Shown here: positions 12,731 through 23,699 of the stretch, piece after piece
Numbering within the stretch: position 1 is the first letter of the stretch
Layout: every line of letters begins with the position of its first letter
Assembly: GCA_028583605.1 (NCBI GenBank)
Contig: CM053333.1
Coordinates: 9,952,638 to 10,016,637 of the forward strand
Length of the DNA stretch: 64,000 bases
Source of the DNA: Dastarcus helophoroides
Taxonomy: Eukaryota; Arthropoda; Insecta; Coleoptera; Bothrideridae
Reading direction: 5' to 3'
The notes under the pieces: model-generated
The model's database searches: none
What the model was told of the DNA's origin: nothing
What the model saw: the letters and a program-made list of their open reading frames with translations, nothing else
Translations under genes and position numbers: made by a program

Positions 12731-14950
12731 GTGAATGTTAATCGTCGCCCTCAATTATTTGTACTTTTTAATTAAGAAAAACCGCATGGAAAAAGTTTTT
12801 TTTTGAAATATCTTGAAATTTGTTACATTATAATTGTAAGTTTTTATTTCTGTCGGCAGTCCCCATAACTGCCCAATTTTTTTTTTAAAGATTCTTACTT
12901 TTCGCTTTTAATTTGTGTTATTTTCGTAATTTTAAGAATAGATATGTTTCAAAAAAATTTAAATTAAAAACAGTTCTCAAATCTCTGATAAAAACTTTTA
13001 TGGGGGGGGGGGGGCATTTCGAAGAGTTGCATCATAGTGAACTAAACAACTTGTTCATATAACCATAATTTCCAACTGACTAATTAGGGTGCAATTGCTG
13101 ACATTCGTATTCCACACATACTAGAATATTCGATCTCGCGAAGCTCCAGGTCCTGAAAAAACAATAATAAACAACTTTTAACTTGTTGGTTATAATATAT
13201 TTATGCAGGAATGTTGTTGTTATTTGTTATTTTTGGCCATTTTTCAAAATGAAAACTGCCTCCCTCTGAAACAAAATTTAACTACGCCCATGCTTCCCTC
13301 TACCGCGAAATATCTGCGATTTCTTTGCAGAAACTTACCTCTTGATTGTGTTTAAAAATGAGGGCACAAATATGGTCAGCTAAGAGGTTTCTAAAAGGAG
13401 TAGCCACAATAGGGCAAATATAGATTAATAACCAAATTGCTGCTGCAGTTAGATCTTTTGCTTTTATACGTAAACCCATGAAAGGTATGTGAGACATAGT
13501 ACGGGTACGTAGGTAGTAAGTAATGCCGATATAAGGTAGCTTATCCCCTTTATAATCGAAATAATTTAAAGGCCGTGATGGTAAATCTTAAATCCTTGTT
13601 TACGATGCAGACAATCGTATAAAAGGGCGTTGTTTCCTCAGGGCGAAACGTTGGCTTACCATCACAATATCCTACATATGTAATTTTAATCCTACTTATT
13701 AAAATGCTTATCTTGGATCTGCATAGTAACGTGATACTGATAGTATCAGGTTGAGAGGTCCCTTTTTCACTCTTACAAATTATATCAACAAAAAGGTTGC
13801 GATCTGGACCCCCAAACGTGAGATTTATGTCGGTGCCGCTTTTAGATTTGAAATATTCATGCGAATTCTTTAAATACGCTCAGGTTTCGTATACGTTAAG
13901 CGTTTTATTACACCTCATTAGGTGAACTCAGTGTCTTAAACGTTTAAATTTTTGGGATTTCTAGGGCTAAGTGATCACTTTGCTCGGTTATAGCAGGCTA
14001 GACACCAGTTTTGATTAATTCACTTAATAGCAGCGACAGACTCTGACTGACTGCTTACTCCGTGACTTCTGACTTTTACTTAAAATGATCATCCGGAGAA
14101 AGTGATGTGGCATTATAGAAAAACTTGATGCAGTGTGGCAAGAGTCAAGCAAAGATGATCAATAAGATTGGATGAATATTATTCGTGCGCCTATAATTAA
14201 TTTATCACATTTCAATAAGACTAGCTACCGTTTGTCACTTCTTGCTAAGTTACAAAGTATCATATTCTTGAAACTGACCAATAGGAGCGTTCTGTATTTT
14301 ACTTCTAATCCATTGGGCACCAGTCCGAAATCATCTTTTGTAATTTGTAATTCCACATCGATGGGATTTATAGAAGTTGGTGTGGATGAAGAATTGTACG
14401 TCGCACAACACGTTGTGGGCGTCTAAGTACACCCATGCCTAAGTGATCACGTGTTTGCTAGTTTGGCGCGTGGACGGCGGCATTGTGAAGGTGACCCGCT
14501 CCACAGGTCGTACAGATCACGATTACTAAGCACTAAACTACTGAACCGAACCGAACTGACTTAAATTCAAACGCAAAGCGTTAGAAGCTACTTCTGATTT
14601 GTTCTTAACACACCATTCCACAGTGAAGTTGCAATCATCTTATTTATTGAGGCATTACGCGAAACGACGGGGAAGAGATGCAGATAAATCAACGCCCGGA
14701 GGCAATTAGTAAGATACACGTAACCTATTTGCAGCCACTGCTGCACGAAAACTATTTTGTTTTATTAATTTGCAAAACTGGAAAGCCAATGACTGTCGAT
14801 TAACATCAATTACTTGATGTAACCAGAAAGAAGTACAAGTGGGTAACCGCGTGGCTCCACGTTGAGGGCGGTCATCCTATTTTCATTTCGATTATTCTCC
14901 CATGTTTTCATGTCATTGTAATGGTCAAAAGAAAGAAACTAATTTGGGGA
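12731..14950. other. Intron, mostly unique sequence with a G13 run
   Basis: A homopolymer of 13 Gs stands at 13002-13014. The remainder, especially 13050-14950, is less AT-biased than the arrays around it and holds no recognised exon. The 84-codon frame at 14172 has no recognisable features. It is a possible site for regulatory DNA, but nothing specific was seen. Confidence 0.5.
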
Positions 14951-14974
14951 TGTGAAATGGTCAAAGAATAATTC

Positions 14975-16636
14975 GTCCAAATCATCTTGTTTTCCCTTCT
15001 TCTTGTTTTTTTGTCGTCTTCGTCTTCTTTTTACTATTCATTTTCTTTCCCGTCCTATTCCTCTTTCACGTCTTCATCTTCTTTTTCTTTGTCGTCTTCT
15101 TCTCCTCCTCCTCCTCGTTCCTGTGCATCTTCTTCTCCTTGCTCTTCGACTTCTTCCTCCTCTCCATCTTGTTGTTCTTTGTTTTCTTATTCTGCTTATT
15201 TTTGTTATTCTTCATTTTCTTCTTCTTCTTATTCCTCTTTATTGTCTTCGTTTTATTGTTTTATGTTATCTTCTTCTTTCTCTAAATATTTTTCTCTTTA
15301 CGCTTTGTCTTCTTCCTCCTCTCCGTCTAATTGTTCTTTTTTTTCTTTTCCTTAGTCTTATTGTTTCTCATTTTTTTCCCCTTTTTATGTCTCTTCATTG
15401 TCTTCATTTTATTGTTTTAAGTTGTCTTCTTGTTCCGCTGCATCTGCTTCTCGTTTCACTTGATCTTCTTCTTCGCTTCGTCTTCTTGCCCTTTCTTTTC
15501 ATCTTCTCCTTATTCTTTTTATTCTTCACTTTCTTCCTCTTTATACTATTCTTTATTGTCTTTATTTTATTCTTTAAAGTTGACTTCTTTTCTTCATTCT
15601 TCCTCTTTAACTTCTCGCTCATTGTCGTCTTTTGCTCCTCCTTCTTCCTTTGTGTCTTTGCAGGGTCGCCTTCTTCCTCCTTTCCATCTTCTTGTTCTTT
15701 TTTCTTCCTCTTATTCGTACTATTCCTCATTTTTATCCTCTTCATATCATTCTTCATTGGCTTCATTTTATTTTTTTATGTTGTCTTTTCCTCATCCTTC
15801 TTCCTTCGCATCTAGTTCTCGTTTCTCTCGGTCTTTTTACTACGCTCCGTCTTCTTATTCGTTGTTTTCTTCTTCTTCTCCTTATTCTTCATTTTCTTTC
15901 TTTTTGTATTCCTATTCAATGTCTTCGTGTTATTGTTTTATGTTGTCTTCTTTTTTTCTTCTTCCTGCTCTTTATCTTCGTGTACTTTGTCAGGTTTTCT
16001 TTCTTCCTCTGGGTCTTCTTCTTATTGCGCTTCGTCCTCTTCCCCCTCTTGGACTTCCTGTTCTTTATTTATTTCTGCTCCTTATTTCTACTATTCCTCA
16101 CCTTCATCCTCTTCATATCACTCTTCACTGGCTTCATTTTATTTTTTTATGTTGTCTTCTCCTCATCCTTCTTTCTCTGCATCTGGTTCTCGTTTCTCTT
16201 GGTCTTTTTACTACGCCCCTATTTCTTATTCTTTGTTTTCTTCTTCTTCTCCTTATTCTTACTATTCTTCATTTTCTTTCTCTTTGTATTTCTATTCAAT
16301 GTCTTCGTGTTATTGTTTTATGTGGTCTTCTTTTCTTCCTTCTTCCTCCTCTTTATCTTCGTGTACTTTATCGTGTTCTCCTTCTTCCTCTGTGTCTTCT
16401 TCTCATTGCGCTTCGTCCTCTTCCCCCTCTTGGACTTCCGGTTCTTTATTTATTTCTTCTCCTTATTTCTACTATTCCTCACCTTCATCCTCTTCATATC
16501 ACTCTTCATTGGCCTCTGTTTATTTTTTTATGTTGTCTTCTCCTCATCCTTCTTCCTCTGCATCTGGTTCTCGTTTCTCTTGGTCTTTTTAGTACGCCCC
16601 ATCTTCTTATTCTTTGTTTTCTTCTTCTTCTTTTTT
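14975..16636. repeat. Polypyrimidine array (TTC/TCC-rich) with about 380-bp higher-order unit
   Basis: Almost the whole + strand is C and T, with only scattered A and G. A larger unit is visible: CTTCATTTTCTTTCTCTTTG and CTATTCAATGTCTTCGTGTT recur about 380 bases apart (near 15890 and 16270). GTCTTCTCCTCATCCTTCTT and TCTGGTTCTCGTTTCTCTTG also recur. Long Ser/Phe/Leu-rich frames in all three + frames and Lys/Arg-rich frames on - follow from the composition and are not genes. Confidence 0.93.
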
Positions 16637-17393
16637 CCAGCTTTGAAATCTGGAGATTTGAAGACAAAGATGTCCAAAATTACAGATTTGAAGGGTTTTA
16701 TTCGCAGCTTTGAAAATTTCATGGTCTACCTATTTGGCGTTTTAGAGAAAGTTTAGAAAATTTCACGACTTTAAGGAATGTGTCTTAAAATTTGGATATT
16801 TGGGAGAAGATATTTGCCAATTTGGCGATCTAATCAAAGAGATTTCCAAATTTGGAGATTCTAAGGAAGAAATTTGAAGAAAGTTTTTTGAGGTTTTATT
16901 TAAAGGACGAAATCTGGATATTTGAAGGAAACTATTTCGAAGTCTGGATTTTTGATGGAAGAGATCTCCAAAACTCGAGATTTTGAAGAAAGTTTCCAGC
17001 TTTGAAATCTGGAGATTTGAAGACAAATATCTCGAAAACTAGAGATTTGAAGTATTATATCCGCAGCTTTAAAAATTCGATGATCTAACAATTTGGCATT
17101 TTAGAGAAAAATGTTTAGAAAATTTCGCAACTTGAAGGAATATGTCTCAGCATTTGGATATTTGGAAGAAGAAATCTGCCAATTTGGCGATTTGATCAAA
17201 GAGATTTCCAAATTTGGAAATCCTAAGGAAGAAATTTTTAATTTTGAAGGAATTTTTTTGGGGTTTCATTGAAAGGACGATATCTAGATATTTAAAGTAA
17301 AAGATTTCGAAATCTGGAGGTCTGATGGAAGAGATCTCCAAAACTCGAGTTTTGGAAGATTTCCAGCTTTGAAATCTGGAGATTTAAAAACAC
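16637..17393. repeat. Two tandem copies of a 360-bp unit splitting the pyrimidine array
   Basis: CCAGCTTTGAAATCTGGAGA occurs at 16637, 16996 and 17363 (spacing 359 and 367). Each unit contains AATTTGGCGAT, GAGATTTCCAAATTTGG, GATGGAAGAGATCTCCAAAA and GGAGATTT hairpin-prone words. The pyrimidine array resumes directly at 17394 with the same CTTCATTTTCTTTCTCTTTG seen before, so this block looks inserted into the array. Confidence 0.9.
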
Positions 17394-18299
17394 TGTTCTT
17401 CATTTTCTTTCTCTTTGTATTCCTATTCAATGTATTCGGGTTATTGTTTTATGTTGTCTTCTTTTTTCCTTCTTCCTTCTCTTTATCTTCATGTTTTTTG
17501 TCGTGTTCTCCTTCTTCCTGTGTGTCTTCCTCTCATTGCGCTTCGTCTTCTTCCCCCTCTTGGACTTCCTGTTCTTTATTTTTTTCTTCTCCCTATTTCT
17601 ACTCTTCCTCATTTTCTTCCTCTTTGTATTTCTCTTCATTGTCGTCATTTTATTGTTTTATGTTGCCTTTTCCTCATCCTTCTTCCTCTGCATCTAGGTC
17701 TTGTTTTTCTTGGTCTTCTTACTTCGCTTCATCTTCTTGTTCTTTGTTTTCTTCTTCTCCTTATTCTTACTATTCTACATCCCTCTTTATCTTCTTCTTT
17801 TCTGCTTATCCATTAATGGATATTTGCGACCACATTTTCTCCGTCTCTGGCTGTGTGAACCAATGATTGTATATCGCGTGTGCCTGCCCTCTGTCTCACG
17901 TTCCGCAGCCATGACATTTTTCTTCGTCTTACTCGTCTTTTACCCTTAATCTTGCCCTTGATAATTAGATGGAGAATTTGATATTTATTGTTACGCATAA
18001 TGTAATATGCTGTCTTACCTTTTTTTTATAGTGTTGAAGAGTTCTCAATCTTTATTAAAACGTTTGAGAATGTCTTTCTTTATATATTCCTCTTCATTGT
18101 CTTCGTGTTATTATTTTATGTTGCCTTCTTTTCCTCCATCTTCCTCCACATTATTTTCTTGTTCTTTGTAGTCTTCTTATCCCTCTCCGTCCGCATCTAC
18201 TTCTCGTTTCTCTTGGTTTTCTAACTTCACACTCTGTCTTCTTGTTCTTTGTTTTCTTCTTTTTCTTCTCCACCGTAGTTTTCGTTTTTTCTTCTTTAA
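17394..18299. repeat. Continuation of polypyrimidine array
   Basis: 17394-17810 matches the 380-bp unit of 14975-16636 at high identity. A short unique piece (17811-18060) interrupts, and 18080-18299 is again C/T-rich with TTCTCGTTTCTCTTGGTTTT. No gene is present. Confidence 0.85.
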
Positions 18300-18528
18300 A
18301 ATTTGAAATACAAAACTTGTCCCCTGAGACCAAGAAAGAGAAAAAAACACAACAAACGTTGCTCAAACGCGTTTCGGCAGCCAAGCTGTCATCTTCAGAG
18401 AGATACTGCCGATGACAGCTTGGCTTTCGAAACGCGTTAGAGCAACGTATTTTTTAATGTTTCTTGGTTTCAGGGAACTAGTTCTGCATTTCATTTTTTG
18501 AAGATAACCAAGGATCAGTCCGTTCCAC
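18300..18528. mobile_element. Foldback family FB1, near-palindromic copy
   Basis: Left arm ACAAAACTTGTCCCCTGAGA through AACGCGTTTCGGCAGCC meets its inverse ATGACAGCTTGGCTTTCGAA, CGCGTTAGAGCAACG. It ends in AAGGATCAGTCCGTTCCACC. The two arms touch at CTTCAGAGAGATACTGCCG, giving a hairpin of about 100 bp per arm. The left terminus appears truncated into the pyrimidine array. Confidence 0.88.
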
Positions 18529-19250
18529 CATTCTTCTTCTTTCACCTCAAACTGAAGCTTCTAGTTTGTTACGAAAAAATTAAACTTTCCAAAAAATCCC
18601 AGAATGTCGCTTTCAATCTCGTTGAAAAACTAACTCCCGAAATTTCGAAGAAAAATGCTGAAACTGATTAACAAATAGATTTGGCAGCAGGGGATGCTAC
18701 GTGTTCAGCTGTACTGAGCTCTGGACGATAGAGAGTCCCTGGAATGTCCCTTTTACAGTCTTCAAAAATATTAGATTTTACAGTTTTGTAGAAGCTCATA
18801 TGGACATCAGAATAACGGGTTCCAACATTTCTGTCTCCTGGTCTGCAGATAAAACTGGAAATTTTGGAAATAATTTCTAAGTTTCCAAAAAACAAAGAGC
18901 AAAATTTCCAAAATAAAATCTTAAAAACTTGAATCAAAAATGGCAATTTCTAGTCTAAAGTTTCACCGAAATTTAGAGAAAAAAATTTAAAATGTATATA
19001 AAATCTCAAAATATTGATTTAAATCTCGAAAATTCTAGTTTATAAGATTGAACTGAAATTTTGCGGGTTTTCGGCATAAAATCGAAGTTTTCAGCTCAAA
19101 ATTGAAATTTTGTAAAAATTCTAGGATTTTGAAAACATTCTTGAGATTTAATCGCGAAATGTTGATCAAAAATTTCAATTTGAACAAAGAAACTGAATTT
19201 CAAAATTTTAAGAGTATACCTCGGAGTGTGAGATGTCGATTCTAAATTCG
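18529..19250. repeat. Degenerate CGAAATTT array
   Basis: Irregular GAAATTTTG, TCGAAATTTT and TCAAAATTG words on the + strand, with a unique-looking island at 18670-18840. No gene was recognised. Confidence 0.5.
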
Positions 19251-19990
19251 ACATTTTTTAGAAATTTCGCATACAGATAAGGAAAAATTTTCATTGTCCA
19301 TGTAAAACGCTAAGAATTATCCCTTCCATAGTTGTCTACGGCCGCTGAACGTATTCCCCTACTTTGACGCAGCATGATCGTTTCTTCCAGTTTAGATGTT
19401 AGAAAAAACTCTTCGAGACTTTTACAACCGACTGGAATATTGTCTGGCGGCCTATTTGAACTCATATTGTAATGTTTAAAGAGTTACTATGTTATGTTCT
19501 TCATTAGAATTATTATTGATTTTGTTTAAGAAATCTCGTTTATTTATTTTGGTTATCAAAGAATATCAGTTTTATTTTGCCTCAGACGTTGATTAAATCA
19601 ACGGACTAAAAGAACAAATAGCATATGGTACGCAAATTTTAATAAAATTGTTGCCTACCAGTGGTAATCCCGTAACAAAACACGTTAGAAGCTATGATGT
19701 ACTACTGAAATCTCCACCAGCACTGATCGCTACGTTTTGCGTTGAATTGTTTACACCGGTGTAGGAGAATACAAGGCACCGCCCATCTATCCCACTATTA
19801 GCTCTCAATGTTAAATCTCTCATTAACTTTCTCCCAACGGACAGTGTTTGACTTTCCTGATGTGTATAATCTCAATAATGTTAATAGCCTCCAATTCAAT
19901 CTCAAACTATCTGTGACTCAAAATTTTGAGATTAAAGGCGAAATTCTGGGAAATAAGTAGAACTTGTATTTCAAAAAGTTTGAGAATATG
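19251..19990. other. Non-repetitive island in the 15.8-kb intron
   Basis: Sequence complexity is higher than in the flanking arrays. It holds CGTTGATTAAATCAACG (19587-19603), a near-perfect palindrome with one central base, and ACACCGGTGT near 19753. No exon was found. It could be regulatory; this is inference. Confidence 0.4.
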
Positions 19991-20560
19991 TCAGAATTAG
20001 AAAAAAACTACAAATTTGAATTTTAAACCAAAAATTTCGATTGCAATGTCAAAACTTTACTTGCAATTTTAGGATTTGTATTTCAATTTTTGAGGATAAC
20101 GAACGACCAGTCAGTTCCACCAAAATGGTAATTTTAAGAGAAATTTCGACTTTTAATTTTGCGAGAAGTGTTCCAGATTTTTTAGATATTTTTGGTTTTT
20201 CTTCGACATTTTGACTTACATGTATAGAAAGTCCAAATCACGAAATATCGACTTTAAACCTGAAATTTCAAAAAAACACGTTCAAGGTTTTTTGAGTTTA
20301 TAAAAATTGTAGTTTTTTCGTAAATTCAGTTTATCTGGAAATATTGATGTATAAAGATAAAGTTTCAAGAAACAACTTCCAGGTTATTTTGGATATTGCT
20401 GGTCTTTTTCTAAATTATTAGTTTTTGTACAATTTTAACTTATCTCGAAATATCTACCTTAAACTTGAAATTTCAAAAAACATGTTTCAAGTTTTTTAAA
20501 TGTGTTATTTGTGGCTATTTTATGTTTTACTAATTTTGACGAAATTTCTTGATTACATCC
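19991..20560. repeat. Degenerate CGAAATTT array with an FB1 end fragment
   Basis: Short AAATTTCGA/TTGAAATTTC words recur. At 20071-20122 a terminal piece of the foldback family is present: GGATTTGTATTTCAATTTTT then CGACCAGTCAGTTCCACC. Confidence 0.6.
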
Positions 20561-21029
20561 GTGTCATGTGAGGTTTTTTTTAATAATTTGAGTATCAAAA
20601 TTCGATTTTATACAATTTAATTTTGTCCTGTGACTGTTTTTGCCAAGCATCCCTTGATAATAAATAATATATATCCACAGTTTTGACACTTAAGTAACTG
20701 ATAAGATTTTATTTTATTTATTATTCGGTGCTAAAATACGCAAAAAAAGTTGAAAACACGGCACCTATTAAACACATGTTTTAAATTAACCCTTAATTTA
20801 ATAAACGGTTAATAAGCACTGACTAAAAGACATTGAGCTTTTGTAATAATTCTGTTAAAACAATGAGAAACTCCGTTTCGGGAATTCTGGGCGACACCGT
20901 TCTGAGAGGCACGAAGTTCGATCCACCGCCGCGTCCCGCTTAGAATGAAACGTAGAACGTCCGCGTATCATCCGTTTCCAACTATCAGATTGTCCCCACT
21001 GTATTAATGACGTAATTTGTTTGTCGCAG
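20561..21029. other. 3' end of the 15.8-kb intron
   Basis: AT-rich to 20860, then a more GC-balanced 170 bases before the TTGTTTGTCGCAG acceptor. A 73-codon frame on the - strand overlaps the exon and is a shadow. Confidence 0.5.
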
Positions 21030-21336
21030 AGCAAGTTCCCAAGCCGGAGGAATTCTGACTTCCCAGCTGAAGGCAACCAATGGTCTGGTAAGTGGGGCGG
21101 GCCTAGAACTCACAACTCCACCTATGAGCACGGCAGCCCAGCTAAGTTCGCAAGAATTGCAAGGCTTATTTATTAACAACCAGCACGTTGGTTACGCGCA
21201 ACCTACGAGTACCGGCGGTCAAAACCTCCAGATAGTCAAACGTGAGCCCGAGGACCTTAGTCACCACCGGAAATTGGATTGTTCGTCGCCCGGTCTCGAC
21301 GGATCGATCATCGTCACGAAACAACCGCGTCACAAG
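21030..21336 (+). CDS. grh: grainyhead, linker exon with KREPED motif
   Basis: The acceptor TTGTCGCAG ends at 21029 and the donor GTGATC starts at 21337. The single leading base completes the proline codon left open by the exon ending at 5278, so the two join in frame without a further exon. The 307 bases encode a low-complexity start (ASSQAGGILTSQLKATNG), then AQLSSQELQGLFINNQH, which resembles fly Grh GLSQNEIQGFLLG. Then comes QIVKREPEDLSHH, resembling fly SIKREPEDL. IVKREPE fits the psi-K-x-E sumoylation consensus; use of the site is inference. The exon ends in KQPRHK in phase 0. The reading frame stays open past the donor for 18 codons to a stop at 21391, so intron retention would give a truncated protein without the DNA-binding domain. 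The family match rests on short motifs and correct phasing. Confidence 0.88.
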
Positions 21337-23699
21337 GTGATCTTAGTGTCCATAGTCCTAGATTGTAGTGTCCTTTCCCCCGCTGTGCAGTGATTTAATG
21401 TTACGTGTTGGGTGGTTGGTGTTGGAGTGAGTGATTAGCCAGTTCAGTGGTTTTGCAGAATTAACCAGGATCACGATCACTTACCAAAACCAATTTCTTC
21501 CCCTGTCGGTCACTGTCGAATCAGACACGTGGTTAATGTCGAAACGCTTTCAAATCACTGTATAGCTGGGGGCTAAGAACGAAAATCACACTTGGTCGTT
21601 CGAAGGCCCCCATTTTAGTGCATGCATTAGATCATCCTCATTGAAGTAGATTAGTCAACTTTAATTAGACGGTTACGGTTTTCCTGAAAAGTAGCGCGCT
21701 TCTTCCTGAGTCAACTAAATTCGGAATCATCATCAGTACCATCGGGTCTAAATCTGTCCCAACATATGGATGAAGCTTTCATAAACAATATTCATTTGTT
21801 TACATCATCGTTTACTTCGTAAACAACTAAACTTTGAAATCATCACCACCGCGTTTTTGCAAGAAAATCCAATTCTGCATAAAACATATAAATATAGCTT
21901 TTATTACTTTATAAACAACTACGTTTGTTGGCAACGAAAACTTTATTAATTTGTGTTTTACGCAATTTGGAATAACTTGCAGAATTGTGGTAATAATAAT
22001 GATGAGTACTAATGGCTTCTTATGCTCTGGGGTTTCCAAAAATCTCCCTTAATTTGAATTGGAATTTTCTTGGTATCTGCATAAGATGAGATAAATTGAA
22101 ATTGAAGGATTCTGGATTCGAGGTGGGTTGCTTAGAGTTTAGGCCAGCACTTAGGCTACCTCTTCCAGGCCCACTGTGCTAGAAATTCTTCAGATTTGCT
22201 TTTTAATGAAAGAGGTATTACATTTAATGAGTTATAGTGCCAGTGTAAAATTACGAGTCACTTTGTGCTGTTGGGAACGAGTTTCGTTTTAAATTGAAAC
22301 GGCGAACGAAAAGATTTTATTTTAACTTCTGACGCAAGTTTTGAGAATCCTTCCAGTTTCTGGATGAAACCGAAACAATTATGTTGATTTTTAAATGCCT
22401 CGGTGCCGAAACGTTCAGGGCTGGCACTCGACTGTAGTTTAATTGTCATTTTTTGTTACGAAACTTCCGTGAGATTTCATTGCAAAACTTCCACGAAATA
22501 GGGCCTTCCACGACAATTTGTTGAGGAACTTCAACTATCGTGATATCGTGGCGAGTCGTAGAATTTTGCTGCGAGATAGAGAAGTTCGTTGCGCAGCATA
22601 GGAGTTCCAGGCAAAGGCTTCACTCCAGGATGTTTAAGTGGTTCATATTTCTTCCACCAACTGGGTGTTGGTCAGTCTCTCCTTAGTCTAACTCATGTAT
22701 TCCATGGCATGCCCTCCAGGCGATGTGGTTTTGAGGTTTATAACTGTATGTCCCATGTGTCCCAAAATCTGTCACTTAATTTCAGTAAAATTGGGTACAA
22801 TTGTGATTCAAGATTTAGCCACTTCTTAAATGATTTTGCTATGAACAATTCTGTTCTTGAAGTATTTCAGAGTTCGCAGTTTTTCGGTAAGATTAGGTAT
22901 AATTATGGTTAGAGCTGATTAATTAGTTCATTTTTTTTTGGATCTTTTTAAATCTCGCTTAGTTGTGGTAGCTCTTAAATTAGCTTGCTCTGATTGGGTT
23001 TAATTTTTATAACAAATTATTTTATTATTTTCCTCTTACATTAGTTCTCTTTATGGAGCTTTTTAAAACTCGCCTTAGTTAAACTAGTACCTGAATGGTA
23101 TCATCACTATAAGTTAGTTCCTACTTCTTTGTGATTTTATTTGATATGCTTATGTATATCTTCTTTGTTTTTTTATATAAAATCAGGAACAGTTATTTAT
23201 TATTGACGTAAACTTTGAATAGCTAGGAATGTCCTCTATTGCAGTTTTCTTTAAGTTTTGTTAAGTACAAAGTACATATGTAGTTATCTATTCATTCCCA
23301 CGTCCTAGTCATAGTATCCTGAGTATAATTCTTTCAAAGTGGATTGTACTAGATATATTGAGATTAGGAGACGGAAATCATTAAAGATTACGATTAATCC
23401 CCACGACAGTTCATCGCCATCTCCATTCTGATTTGAAGGTTGACAAATTATATCTAGAGAAAAAATCTTTCTCGGCGTGAATTTCAAAGGTTGAAGATTT
23501 TGTACAAAAATAATTTTATGAGATAAGTTTTCACTGTTCGCAACCGTTTTCACTATTGGTTTCCTCCAAATGTTGTATCTTGGTTTGTATGTTGTATATG
23601 GTATACTGAATTCACTTTCCTTTGGTGTTTGGTGTGGCTTTATTTAATAGTTGACATGGTACCCTGATGTGTCCGAAAAGTAATGAAACGTCCTTATAG
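21337..23699. other. Intron between linker exon and cassette exon
   Basis: It begins GTGATCTTAGTGTCC, strikingly like the first 15 bases of the next exon (see findings). 22450-22610 contains short imperfect repeats of ACGAAACTTCC and AGTTCGT type. The remainder is unique-looking sequence, not tandem array. The 107-codon frame at 22589 has no recognisable domain and no splice context. As the intron in front of a probable alternative exon, it is a likely place for splicing regulators. Confidence 0.55.

Noticed and set aside
14952..16756. Frames of 120-427 codons rich in Ser/Phe/Leu or Lys/Arg, some resembling membrane proteins
   Set aside because: They are translations of the polypyrimidine array; hydrophobic runs follow from CTT/TTC/CTC codons and occur in all three frames.
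5279..21029. An additional coding exon between the exons at 4970 and 21030
   Set aside because: The two join in frame without one, and no conserved Grh peptide was recognised in between. An alternative exon remains possible.
22589..22912. 107-codon frame in the intron before the cassette
   Set aside because: Low similarity to anything recognised, no splice sites in phase, AT-rich codon use like the intron.
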